Assembly: GCA_018698975.1 (NCBI GenBank)
Contig: JABIPQ010000142.1
Coordinates: 1-56,698 of the forward strand
Direction: 5' to 3'
Length of the DNA: 56,698 bases
From: Gammaproteobacteria bacterium
Lineage (GTDB): Bacteria > Pseudomonadota > Gammaproteobacteria > Pseudomonadales > Pseudohongiellaceae
Numbering within the stretch: the first letter of the stretch is position 1; every line of letters begins with the position of its first letter. The position numbers and the translations under genes are program-made. This document shows positions 24,907 through 32,773 of this stretch, piece after piece. The notes beneath the pieces were generated by a model that worked only from the letters and a program-made list of their open reading frames with translations, searched no databases and was not told the DNA's origin.

Positions 24907-26286
24907 TTATTTCGGTAGCACCCTGCCATGATTTAAAATCCCTTTCGGATCCAGCGCCTGTTTCAAGCTTTGCATCAAGGCAATCTCTTCCGGCGTGCGG
25001 GAATGATGCAGATATTTAATTTTTTGAACGCCAATGCCATGTTCAGCGGAAACTGAACCACTAAAATCACCCACCACTTTATAGACAATGGCATAGATAG
25101 TTTTTATATCGTCAGCCCTGCCTGTGTGACACAGAAAATGCAGATTACTGTCAGCAATATGACCGAAGACCAGTATTTTTGCCTTGGGTAATTCAGCGCT
25201 TACTTCCTTGTCTACCTGTTCGAGGAAAGCTTCCATAGAAGAGATCGGTACACTGATATCAAAATTGGCGCACCCTTTAATAAAGGCAGAAATTTCACCC
25301 ACGCCATCACGAATTTTCCAGAAGCCGTCTCTGTCCTTTTCAGAATTTGCAATAAGCGCATCAACGACCAAGCCATCTTCCATAGCTGCCGCTAATGTAT
25401 TTTCAAACATCTCCTTATCTTTTTCTGCATCACTGCCTTCCAATTCTGTCAGTACATAAATCGGGTAGCGTTGATCCATAGGGGAATCGATGCTATCTAC
25501 ATTGTCTGTAATAAAGTGAAAATAGGATTCCCACATAACTTCAAAAGCACTGAGAGAGCCACCAAAATCAGCGCTTAATTTATGCATCAGGCTCACTACA
25601 TCCCTGAAGTTATTCAAGGCCAGCAATGCAGTGCAACGACTTTTGGATTTAGGAAATAAACGCAACACTGCTCTTGCCACAATTCCCAATGTGCCTTCCG
25701 TTCCGATAAACAGATGTTTAAGATCATAACCCGCATTGTTCTTCAGCATTTTATTCATCGAAGATATGACAGTACCATCGGCCATCACTGCTTCCAGACC
25801 CAATACAAGATTGCGCGTCATGCCAAAACGTAATACCTGATTGCCGCCAGCGTTGGTAGAGATATTGCCGCCAATATTACAGGTGCCTCTTGCGCCCAGA
25901 TCCAGAGGAAAAATAAACCCCGCGTCATCTGCAGCTTCCTGGATTACCTGTAACGGCGTGCCGGCTTTTACCGTCATGGTCATGGCATCTACATCAAGCT
26001 CTTCTATACCAGTCATTCTTTCCAGGTTGATGGCAATCTCGCCTGACTTTGGAATGCCGCCGCCGGTGAGCCCGGTCAAGCCACCCTGCACCACTACATG
26101 CTGATCATTTTTATGACACAGCGCTAATATTTCTGACAGCGCTTGAGTCGTGGCCGGTCTGGCTACCGCGCCTGGAACGCCGGGCGCATCTGCCGACCAG
26201 TCATGCTGGTATTTTTCCGAAATGCCCTCACCCAGTAATATATCGGTATCCTGTAAGGCTTGTAATTCTGTAATCAATTGCTGCAT
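24907..26286 (-). CDS. FAD-linked 2-hydroxyacid oxidoreductase (GlcD/D2HGDH-like)
   Basis: About 459 aa. N-terminal FAD_binding_4 domain (about 40-215) with VVVQGGLTGLTGGGIP and DLGARGTCNIGGNISTNAGG; C-terminal FAD-oxidase domain (about 225-459) with VFGHIADSNLHFLCH and VSAEHGIGVQK. These match D-lactate, glycolate and D-2-hydroxyglutarate dehydrogenases, which pass electrons to the respiratory chain. The substrate cannot be fixed. ATG 26286 has GTGGACCAG upstream; a GTG at 26298 is an alternative. It follows the glycerate kinase gene by 32 bp on the same strand, pointing to a glycolate, glycerate or other 2-hydroxyacid route. Confidence 0.85.
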   Translation of the reverse strand: MQQLITELQALQDTDILLGEGISEKYQHDWSADAPGVPGAVARPATTQALSEILALCHKNDQHVVVQGGLTGLTGGGIPKSGEIAINLERMTGIEELDVDAMTMTVKAGTPLQVIQEAADDAGFIFPLDLGARGTCNIGGNISTNAGGNQVLRFGMTRNLVLGLEAVMADGTVISSMNKMLKNNAGYDLKHLFIGTEGTLGIVARAVLRLFPKSKSRCTALLALNNFRDVVSLMHKLSADFGGSLSAFEVMWESYFHFITDNVDSIDSPMDQRYPIYVLTELEGSDAEKDKEMFENTLAAAMEDGLVVDALIANSEKDRDGFWKIRDGVGEISAFIKGCANFDISVPISSMEAFLEQVDKEVSAELPKAKILVFGHIADSNLHFLCHTGRADDIKTIYAIVYKVVGDFSGSVSAEHGIGVQKIKYLHHSRTPEEIALMQSLKQALDPKGILNHGRVLPK

Positions 26287-26318
26287 TGTCTGGTCCACTT
26301 AAAATAGTATTATTTTTT

Positions 26319-27221
26319 TTATTTGAGTCTCTGCTCAATAGTTTGCTTGTCTGTGAGCTGATAGACCACATCGGCTTTATCCGGAACAGTCTCCAAACCA
26401 TGGCGCGTCACCCGTTCATAATGTTGAATAAAACGTTTCAGTTGTTTTGACGACATAATATGTTTGTAATCGATCGACCCGCTGTTTTCATTCTGAATTT
26501 TTTCCAGCAGCTTATTTTCCTGATTTTGTCGCCATTCATACACTTTTTCAAATGACGGGGCCTTTAACATAATCAGATAATCGATCAGCTTATTAACTTC
26601 ACCATAGTTTTCCCGGATTGCCGTATTTACATATTTTCGCCAGGTTCCCTCACCGTCCTCAAGCGCTTCAAGATCGTTAACCGGCTCAGCTAACCGAGTC
26701 TCTTGCTGTGCTTCTACCGAGAGGCACCAACCTTCCAGGACGATCACATCCATCGGAGCATGCACAGATTGCCACTGCCGCTCCGGTAATCTGTCATCGA
26801 GCGCTTTGTCAAAACGGGGAACTGCAACCTCTCCGAAATTTTTTAAGTCCTGAATAGTCTTAATAGCCAGAGAGACATCATGGGTACCAGGAACGCCCCG
26901 GGTGGCCAGCAAAGGATGAATTGACTTGCCCAGCGCCTGCCTTTCTTTATGGGTAAGATAAAAGTCATCAATGGACAGGTTGATACAACGCAGGCCAAGC
27001 ATTTTGTACAGGACTAACACCAGCAATGCCGCCAGAGTAGATTTACCACTGCCCTGACAGCCACTTACCCCAATGACATACGTGCCCTGGTGTGACGAAA
27101 TTTTTTGCAGTACCTCATCCACCATGGGCAGGAACCAATGCTCAACTGCCTGGAAATATTCTTCGGGTAACTGCTCCTCCTTGATGAAGGATTCTATGAA
27201 GGGTTTAAGTGCGGGATTCAT
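26319..27221 (-). CDS. D-glycerate 3-kinase-like P-loop kinase
   Basis: 300 aa. Walker A GVSGCQGSGKST near residue 49, LSIDDFYLTHKERQ near 82, GVPGTHDV near 110, PRFDKALDDRLPE near 135, and VIVLEGWCLSVEAQ near 161. This series is that of the GlyK/YFR-type glycerate and uridine-kinase-like family, which makes 3-phosphoglycerate from D-glycerate. It is the first gene of a leftward pair with the FAD oxidoreductase, a sensible join of 2-hydroxyacid oxidation and glycerate entry to glycolysis. The start region lacks a strong ribosome site. Confidence 0.85.
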   Translation of the reverse strand: MNPALKPFIESFIKEEQLPEEYFQAVEHWFLPMVDEVLQKISSHQGTYVIGVSGCQGSGKSTLAALLVLVLYKMLGLRCINLSIDDFYLTHKERQALGKSIHPLLATRGVPGTHDVSLAIKTIQDLKNFGEVAVPRFDKALDDRLPERQWQSVHAPMDVIVLEGWCLSVEAQQETRLAEPVNDLEALEDGEGTWRKYVNTAIRENYGEVNKLIDYLIMLKAPSFEKVYEWRQNQENKLLEKIQNENSGSIDYKHIMSSKQLKRFIQHYERVTRHGLETVPDKADVVYQLTDKQTIEQRLK

Positions 27222-27313
27222 CTAATTCTGTGATCTTCCAAGGACTGCGAATCTTGCCATTGTAGCAGATGTTCTTTATGCTTCTTGCGCTCACACAAAC
27301 ATTAGATAAGCCT

Positions 27314-28240
27314 ATGTTAATGACTATTTCCCGTACCCTTTCCGGCATATTTTTCTCTTTGGTTTTTTGCTCATGCGGCTTTGCAGCCGAGGACAGAAAA
27401 GACACGCAGGTTGTTATTCTTGGGACTGGTACTCCGATACCGGATGCTGATCGTACAGGCCCAGGAGTCGCGGTTATTACTAATGGAGAAGCTTATATCT
27501 TTGATGCCGGGGGCGGTATGGTGAAAGCGGCTGTACAGGCATCACAAGGTCTCGGCATCCCTGAACTCTATCCTCAGGATATTAACTATCTGTTCTTGAC
27601 GCATTTACACAGTGATCATATCCATGATGTCTCTGAACTGGCCAGTGGCCGTTGGTGGGGTCGTGAGCAGCGTCTTTCTATCTATGGGCCTGCAGGCATT
27701 GCTGAATATGTCAAAAACATGGTCGCCATGTCAGCTATAGAAGCAGATATTAGAGCGGCAGGCACACCAGAACAATTAGTGACAGACCGACTGGGCTATG
27801 TGGCAAATGCTAGAGAAATCGAAGACGGCATTGTTTTTAGCAATGATGATATTGTCGTTGAAGCCTTTACCGTTCCGCATGGAGAAATCAGACCTGCATT
27901 TGGTTATAAAATCACTACCCGGGATAAAGTCATCGTGATCTCCGGAGATACCACCTACAGCGAATTACTGGCAGAAAAAGCAAAGGGTGCAGATCTGTTG
28001 ATTCATGAAGTTTACAGTGGCGACCGTTTAAGCCAGCAATCTGAATTCTGGCAGGACTATCACGGTAACTCACATACCAGCGGCGCACAGGTCGCTGATA
28101 TTGCCAATATCGCTCAGCCCGGACTGGTAATTCTTACCCACATCATATTTTTTGGCGCCTCTGCAGATGAAATCGTCGCTGAAGTAAAACGCACTTATGC
28201 CGGTGATGTTGTCATGGCTAATGACCTGGATGAGTTCTAG
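27314..28240 (+). CDS. secreted MBL-fold metallo-hydrolase
   Basis: About 308 aa with a signal peptide (MTISRTLSGIFFSLVFCSCGFAA). The metal site is complete: LTHLHSDHIHD gives HxHxDH, followed by the later His in VIISGDTTYS and HGNSHTSG regions and the C-terminal THIIFFG. The layout VVILGTGTPIPDADRTGP resembles the ribonuclease Z / AHL-lactonase / arylsulfatase-like branch, but in a secreted form. Substrate unknown. Upstream in-frame ATG 27269 adds 15 residues without improving the signal. The glycosyltransferase gene begins 12 bp after its stop, so an operon is likely. Confidence 0.85.
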   Translation: MLMTISRTLSGIFFSLVFCSCGFAAEDRKDTQVVILGTGTPIPDADRTGPGVAVITNGEAYIFDAGGGMVKAAVQASQGLGIPELYPQDINYLFLTHLHSDHIHDVSELASGRWWGREQRLSIYGPAGIAEYVKNMVAMSAIEADIRAAGTPEQLVTDRLGYVANAREIEDGIVFSNDDIVVEAFTVPHGEIRPAFGYKITTRDKVIVISGDTTYSELLAEKAKGADLLIHEVYSGDRLSQQSEFWQDYHGNSHTSGAQVADIANIAQPGLVILTHIIFFGASADEIVAEVKRTYAGDVVMANDLDEF

Positions 28241-28252
28241 ATTACATAAATA

Positions 28253-29326
28253 ATGGATTTATCAGCCCAGCAAGAAGTCACTGCCGTCATTGTCAATTAT
28301 GGGAACTGCAACGATACTGCCGAACTCATCAGCACAATAAAAGATCAGATCAATAGCATCATTGTTATCGACAATAGCAATGACATAGACCCTGCTTCTG
28401 CCGAATTCGAAAATACCACCGTTATTACCCCGTCTGAAAATATTGGTTTCGGGGCTGCTGTTAATCTCGCGGCTGAGCAAACACAGACGCGCTGGTTATT
28501 AATTCTTAACCCGGATGTGCGACTGCAAGATAATTGCCTGCAACTGTTGCTGAATGCATCCTGCCAGCTAAATGCCCCTTTATGCGGGCCACGCTTTTTC
28601 TGGGATGATGGCTGTACTCTGCAACTACCTCCGGCCCTGGGTCACCCTTTATGGCTACTGTCTGACAGGCATATACCCAACAAAAACCCGACTGACAGTC
28701 CAGATTTAGGCACCTTGGCAATAGCCCGCCATGTTCGCTTCTGGAAAGAAACCGCGCCGTTTAGTGAGCCGGTTCTTTCGGGTGCTTGCCTGCTTGTCGA
28801 CAACCAATGGTTCCGACAGCACAAAATGCCAGTGTTCGACGAAGATTTTTTCCTTTATTACGAGGATACCGATTTGTGCGGCCGCCTGATGCGCAAAGGG
28901 GTCATGCCGGTTTGCGTTGCCGAGGCAAAAGCTGTGCATTACTGGAATCAATCGGCGGAACCCCCGGAAAGCAAAGCCAGTCTGATGAGTGCCAGCGAGA
29001 AGATTTTTTTGAAAAAATACTTCCCCAATGGCCCGCCACCTTTACCCCGTTCTACACAGCAAGCCGAATTTACTGACCTGGGGAAAATGAGTTCAGCACC
29101 TGAATTATTAATTTCTGATGACGCCACACACCTTGATATCGGTGTTCAGGATGACTTTATTGTTTTTGCCCGTGCAGAGCTTAAGCCGCCAGCATTTACT
29201 TTTACCCAACCCATGTGGCAGCGCCTCAGGGATGGAGGTTATTATCTGCGCACAGTAGACCAATCAGGCCAAAGCCTTAATTTCTGGCAATTTGAAAAAC
29301 AAACACCTGAGGGAGCACTTACCTGA
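28253..29326 (+). CDS. family 2 glycosyltransferase (rhamnosyltransferase type)
   Basis: 357 aa cytoplasmic GT-A protein. Nucleotide-sugar segment AVIVNYGN near residue 11, VIDNSN near 36, ENIGFGAAVNLA, then the metal-binding region ILNPDVRL near 85, and the later EDFFLYYEDTDLCGRL near 200, which is typical of rhamnosyltransferase-like enzymes. The C-terminal 80 residues are not recognised. It is 1 bp from the sulfotransferase start, so the pair probably modifies a surface polysaccharide or glycolipid. Confidence 0.82.
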   Translation: MDLSAQQEVTAVIVNYGNCNDTAELISTIKDQINSIIVIDNSNDIDPASAEFENTTVITPSENIGFGAAVNLAAEQTQTRWLLILNPDVRLQDNCLQLLLNASCQLNAPLCGPRFFWDDGCTLQLPPALGHPLWLLSDRHIPNKNPTDSPDLGTLAIARHVRFWKETAPFSEPVLSGACLLVDNQWFRQHKMPVFDEDFFLYYEDTDLCGRLMRKGVMPVCVAEAKAVHYWNQSAEPPESKASLMSASEKIFLKKYFPNGPPPLPRSTQQAEFTDLGKMSSAPELLISDDATHLDIGVQDDFIVFARAELKPPAFTFTQPMWQRLRDGGYYLRTVDQSGQSLNFWQFEKQTPEGALT

Positions 29327-29327
29327 A

Positions 29328-29798
29328 ATGAACAAGACATTTGTAATTCTGGCTTGTCACCGCAGCGCTTCAAGTCTGGTCGCCAAAGCCTTACATGAGG
29401 CAGGCGTACATATGGGGGATGACCTCCTCTCCGGCTTGCCAGACAATCCTGAGGGACATTTCGAAGATATGGATTTTCTGAAGAAAAATGTCGAAATTCT
29501 GGGTGGGGATAACTGGAAAGACGTTAACAAATCCTTAAATGATGCTGATACTCAGGCCCTGATCGAGAGCAAAAATAATAAACCTCTCTGGGGCTGGAAA
29601 GATCCACGCACCGCGTTAACCATTGATAAATATTACCAGCATCTGGAGGATCCAGTAGTAGTGTCCCTGTTTCGCAAGCCAGAATTGGTGGCAAAAAGTA
29701 TGGCAGCACGCGGGGATATTGATGAAGAAGAAGCCCTGCAATTGGCAAAGGCGTACAATAAAAAGATTATCGACTTTTTAAGTAAAAATTTTTTATAA
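29328..29798 (+). CDS. short sulfotransferase family protein
   Basis: 156 aa, shorter than most sulfotransferases (about 200-300). It keeps both PAPS-binding elements: the N-terminal loop ILACHRSASSLVAKAL (5'-phosphosulfate) and SLFRKPELVAKSM near residue 105 (3'-phosphate), plus WGWKDPRTALTIDKY. ATG 29328 follows GGGAG; a TTG at 29292 would overlap the glycosyltransferase frame. It is predicted to sulfate a glycan made by its neighbour (inference). The region downstream to 29884 is AT-rich with no gene. Confidence 0.75.
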   Translation: MNKTFVILACHRSASSLVAKALHEAGVHMGDDLLSGLPDNPEGHFEDMDFLKKNVEILGGDNWKDVNKSLNDADTQALIESKNNKPLWGWKDPRTALTIDKYYQHLEDPVVVSLFRKPELVAKSMAARGDIDEEEALQLAKAYNKKIIDFLSKNFL

Positions 29799-29884
29799 GC
29801 CTATAAATTAACTTATCGCAATATAACTGGTATAAACACTGCAATAACATTGCCACAATATATAAATAAAGGAATAAATCTTCT

Positions 29885-31120
29885 ATGAACTCAACCTTTG
29901 TATTATTGAAACGGGCTTCCTTGCTCCTTGTCTCTTGTCTCTTGCCTCTTGCCTCGGCTAATGCCCAGCGAGATATTCCTTTCAGCGGACCATTTCCTAC
30001 TGCGCCAACCGGCCTTGAGAACTTGCCTTTGGGCGAAGGCCCATGGACCTATCCCACAGCAGAAGGAATGGATATCAAAGTCTCCGTGGTTGCCAAAATG
30101 GAATACCCAATGGCGCTGGAGTTCTTACCCGATGGAAAATTGTTGACCATCACACGACGCGGCGAAATTTACCTCATCGAAAATGGTGAATTACAGCCCA
30201 CTCCAATAATGGGCGGCCCGCCTTCTGTTTTTGCTGGCGAATCCGGTGCTGGTGGAACGTCTCATGGTTATATTGATCTGATCAAGCATCCGGATTTTGA
30301 AAACAATCAATTACTTTATCTCAGCTATAGCAAGCCAAAACCCGAAGGGACAAGCAATATTGCCATTGGTCGGGCGCGTTGGAACGGTAGTTCATTAGAG
30401 GGTTTTGCCGACATTTTTGATCCAGGCCCGGGTGTAGCAGGCACAGCCCGCCTTGCCTTTGGTCATGATGGAAAACTCTATGTCACTACCAATGGCAATG
30501 ATCCGCAATCCCTCAGTACGCTTGGAGGAAAAGTTCTGCGTCTGAATGATGATGGCAGCACGCCACTGGACAATCCCTTTTCAAATCAGCCCGGAGCACG
30601 AGGAGAGATTTTTTCCTATGGTCATCGTGGCGCACTAGGTCTTGCCATCCATCCTGAAACGGGTGAGGTGTACCAAAATGAAAATGGGCCCAATGGCGGT
30701 GATGAACTAAACCTGATCAAAGCAGGATACAACTATGGCTGGCCTTTAGTCAGTCTCGGTAGAACCTATCCTGGTCCCTGGCAAACTAATGATCGCCCCA
30801 CCCATGCCATCTTTGAACCACCATTGGTGTATTGGACGCCGGCTATCGCTGTTTCAGGCATGCTTTTCTATACTGGCGATGCTCTACATGCCTGGAAAGG
30901 CGACATTTTTGTTGGCGCATTGCGTACAGGCGAAATCCCGGGAACAGGACACATGCAACGCATCATGATCAATCGCGACTATCAGGAAGTGCGCCGGGAA
31001 TCATTGATTACAGAGCTTCGGCAACGAGTACGTGATGTTGAAATGGGGCCAGATGAATTTATTTACCTGGCGACAGAACAGCGTGATGGTGCAATTCTAA
31101 AAATCGAACCGGCAGATTAA
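29885..31120 (+). CDS. PQQ-dependent aldose sugar dehydrogenase
   Basis: 411 aa. Six-bladed beta-propeller of the soluble glucose dehydrogenase (GSDH/Asd) family: VVAKMEYPMALEFLPDG, YIDLIKHPDFENNQLLYLSY, GRARWNG, ARLAFGHDGKLYVTTNGN, HRGALGLAIHPETGEVY, NENGPNGGDELNLIKAGYNYGWP. It oxidises sugars in the periplasm using PQQ. The signal peptide (residues 1-27, cut after ANA or SANAQ) is odd: its core LLLVSCLLPLAS is written by five CTTGTCT/CTTGCCT heptamers (29920-29954), the same unit as intergenic arrays. Because of LVSC it could also be read as a lipobox. An intrinsic terminator follows at 31148-31179. Confidence 0.9.
   Translation: MNSTFVLLKRASLLLVSCLLPLASANAQRDIPFSGPFPTAPTGLENLPLGEGPWTYPTAEGMDIKVSVVAKMEYPMALEFLPDGKLLTITRRGEIYLIENGELQPTPIMGGPPSVFAGESGAGGTSHGYIDLIKHPDFENNQLLYLSYSKPKPEGTSNIAIGRARWNGSSLEGFADIFDPGPGVAGTARLAFGHDGKLYVTTNGNDPQSLSTLGGKVLRLNDDGSTPLDNPFSNQPGARGEIFSYGHRGALGLAIHPETGEVYQNENGPNGGDELNLIKAGYNYGWPLVSLGRTYPGPWQTNDRPTHAIFEPPLVYWTPAIAVSGMLFYTGDALHAWKGDIFVGALRTGEIPGTGHMQRIMINRDYQEVRRESLITELRQRVRDVEMGPDEFIYLATEQRDGAILKIEPAD
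29920..29954 (+). repeat. heptamer array inside a signal-peptide coding region
   Basis: Five units in exact register: CTTGCTC, CTTGTCT, CTTGTCT, CTTGCCT, CTTGCCT. They encode residues 13-23 of the PQQ dehydrogenase (LLLVSCLLPLA). One unit gained or lost would shift the reading frame of everything after it. Confidence 0.85.
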
Positions 31121-31147
31121 AGGCGGATAAAGGATACAGGATGAAAG

Positions 31148-31179
31148 AAAAAGGGGAGCTAATTAGCACCCCTTTTTTT
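31148..31179 (+). terminator. intrinsic terminator after the PQQ dehydrogenase gene
   Basis: GGGG-A-GCTAATTAGC-A-CCCC (31153-31172) forms a stem with one A-A mismatch, preceded by A5 and followed by a T7 run. It lies 28 bp after the stop at 31120. The A-run before it makes it potentially bidirectional. Confidence 0.85.
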
Positions 31180-31212
31180 ACCTTTAACATCTGCATTGAT
31201 TTGCTATCCCTT

Positions 31213-31275
31213 GTAGGAGCGGTTTCAACCGCGAAGAACAAAGCACCTTTCTTTCGGGACTGAAGTCCCTCCTAC
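31213..31275. repeat. REPIN (two inverted REP hairpins), 63 bp
   Basis: GTAGGA plus GCGGTT-TC-AACCGC (31219-31232) is followed 23 bp on by GGGACT-GA-AGTCCC (31256-31269) plus TCCTAC. The GTAGGA/TCCTAC ends are inverted copies of one another, the definition of a REP doublet as mobilised by RAYT transposases. An element of exactly the same length lies at 35715-35777. No RAYT gene is in the window. Confidence 0.85.
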
Positions 31276-31293
31276 ATTGATTCGCTATCCTTT

Positions 31294-31351
31294 GTAGGAG
31301 CGGTTTCAACCGCGAAGAACAAAGCACTTTTCTTTCGAGCGTCCTGCGGAC
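31294..31351 (+). repeat. second REP copy, half-REPIN
   Basis: GTAGGAGCGGTTTCAACCGC is repeated at 31294-31313 with the same downstream spacer as the first copy, but the right hairpin is replaced by GTCC-TGC-GGAC (31341-31351). The copy is 81 bp after the first, which suggests a local tandem duplication that later lost its right arm or was joined to a REP-like element. Confidence 0.75.
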
Positions 31352-31356
31352 ACCTT

Positions 31357-31383
31357 GGTGGATGACGCTGCGCTTTTCCGACC
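31357..31383 (+). repeat. REP-like palindrome before heptamer array
   Basis: GGTGGATGACGCTGCGC...TTCCGACC forms an imperfect stem with an ACCTA tail, like the E. coli-type REP. Together with 64-99 and 36298-36328 it is the third such element followed by CTTTCCA/CTTGTAC heptamers. Confidence 0.55.
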
Positions 31384-31389
31384 TAAATT

Positions 31390-31431
31390 CTTTCCACTTT
31401 CCACTTGTACCTTGTACCTTGTCCCTTGTAC
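31390..31431 (+). repeat. heptamer tandem array abutting a gene end
   Basis: Six units in register: CTTTCCA twice, CTTGTAC twice, CTTGTCC and CTTGTAC. The array stops 1 bp short of the stop codon (31433-31435) of the leftward SnoaL gene. Here the two unit types CTTTCCA and CTTGTAC are directly joined. Confidence 0.85.
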
Positions 31432-31432
31432 C

Positions 31433-32773
31433 TCACTCAACAACCTCAACCCGACCCGTCACCGGATTATCATAATGATAGGGAGGCAGAAAAGCCTTCG
31501 GATACATCTCAAACTCCATTGACGGCGGCTCATCCGGCGGATTGCTCGCGGTTATACCTGGTGGTGCGGAACGGGTCAGGTTGATCCAGCCGTCATCGGT
31601 ACCAGCGAAATAGGTGTTAATTTGCTGATCCTTGAACATCATCCACTGGCCATCACGCTTGACATAGATATTTTCATAAGTGCCACCCATAAAGCGTCCC
31701 TGGCGACCAAAAGATCCCATCATACTGAATGCCCTTGAACGTAGTCTGGCGGTCTGGCCATCGTCTTCTACGTGAATCACTGGCTGGTATTGCATATGGT
31801 TATGTAACTCCCCCGGTAATTCATCCTGAACACCATAAAGGTTCAAATTGCGCCTAATGCTGGCGGCTCCCCGGTAGACACCGCGCATGGCAATTTCGAT
31901 GGTGCCATCTGAGGCAAAAATACCGGTAAGTTCATCCCATTGATTTCGAGCCAGGTAATAACCGTAAATGGTTTGCAAGCGCTCAATATGATCAGCATCT
32001 TCAAGTCGGTCAAGCCGGTGATCCATCGCGTCAAGTTCAGCCAGCAGGTCTTCTGCAGTCTGGGATGGTACAAACGAGACAGTTAGTTGCGCAACATTGG
32101 GCGCAGTCACAGGATTGTCATAATGGAACGGCACAACATACACCGCCGGGTAATTTTCATAATCTACCGACGCCGGGCTGTCTGGCGGAAATTCTGTACT
32201 GGCTTCGGATCTGGGCAGTGCCGTCACCTGCCAGCCATCATCCACTGGCGTGCGCATGGTGGAGTACAGATGCAAGTTGCTGATTTTCCACACACCATCA
32301 TCCTTGATGTACTCATTTTCATAAATGCCTGTACCCCAGAAATGACTGACGCGTAATTCAGCTTCCTGGGAAAAATGATGCCAGCGCCCTTTTGCCGTCC
32401 CGTCTGGAGAAACATGGATCACAGGCTGCAATTGCATATGGTCATTAAGAATACCTTCCTGGGGACCTTCTGCTCCCATACGCTGAAAATATTCAAGTAT
32501 TCTGCTTTTGCCAGCGTAGATTCCTTCGCCACCATGTTCAACCGTAGCATCATCTGCAAACAGATCAGCCGCCTGCGTCCATTGATGTTTGTCGATATAA
32601 AAACCAAAAATACGCTGCAGATTTTCTATGTCATTTTCATCTTCCAGCAACTGGATTTCTAATTCTGTTGCAGCAATTTCTGCAGCCAGGAAATTCAAAT
32701 CATTCTCCTGTGCGAAGCTGAGGCAAGAGACAAGAGGCAATAGGCAAGCAAGCAGTAATCTGAAAATATTCAT
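31433..32773 (-). CDS. secreted protein with two SnoaL-like domains
   Basis: 446 aa. The signal peptide MNIFRLLLACLLPLVSCLSFAQ is built from heptamers (32721-32748). Two NTF2/SnoaL-like domains follow: about residues 35-215 (IENLQRIFGFYIDKHQWTQ, ADLFADDATVE) and about 240-446 (IERLQTIYGYYLARNQWDE, IFASDGTIE). Each ends with a 'YPAVYVVPFHYDNPVTG' type segment. It arose by internal duplication. Relatives in the cytosol are cyclases, isomerases or dehydratases, but this one is exported and its reaction is unknown. The start overlaps the upstream gene's stop by one base (TAATG), so the two are coupled. Confidence 0.8.
   Translation of the reverse strand: MNIFRLLLACLLPLVSCLSFAQENDLNFLAAEIAATELEIQLLEDENDIENLQRIFGFYIDKHQWTQAADLFADDATVEHGGEGIYAGKSRILEYFQRMGAEGPQEGILNDHMQLQPVIHVSPDGTAKGRWHHFSQEAELRVSHFWGTGIYENEYIKDDGVWKISNLHLYSTMRTPVDDGWQVTALPRSEASTEFPPDSPASVDYENYPAVYVVPFHYDNPVTAPNVAQLTVSFVPSQTAEDLLAELDAMDHRLDRLEDADHIERLQTIYGYYLARNQWDELTGIFASDGTIEIAMRGVYRGAASIRRNLNLYGVQDELPGELHNHMQYQPVIHVEDDGQTARLRSRAFSMMGSFGRQGRFMGGTYENIYVKRDGQWMMFKDQQINTYFAGTDDGWINLTRSAPPGITASNPPDEPPSMEFEMYPKAFLPPYHYDNPVTGRVEVVE
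32721..32748 (-). repeat. heptamer array inside a signal-peptide coding region
   Basis: Four units on the minus strand, in translation order CTTGCCT, ATTGCCT, CTTGTCT, CTTGCCT. They encode part of LACLLPLVSCLS of the tandem SnoaL protein. The peptide is the same cyclic LVSC/LASC-LLP text as in the genes at 29885 and 34367, although the mature proteins are unrelated. Confidence 0.8.

Noticed and set aside
31213-31431. An insertion sequence or transposon
   Set aside because: No transposase frame and no target-site duplication visible; the structure fits REPIN and slippage repeats.
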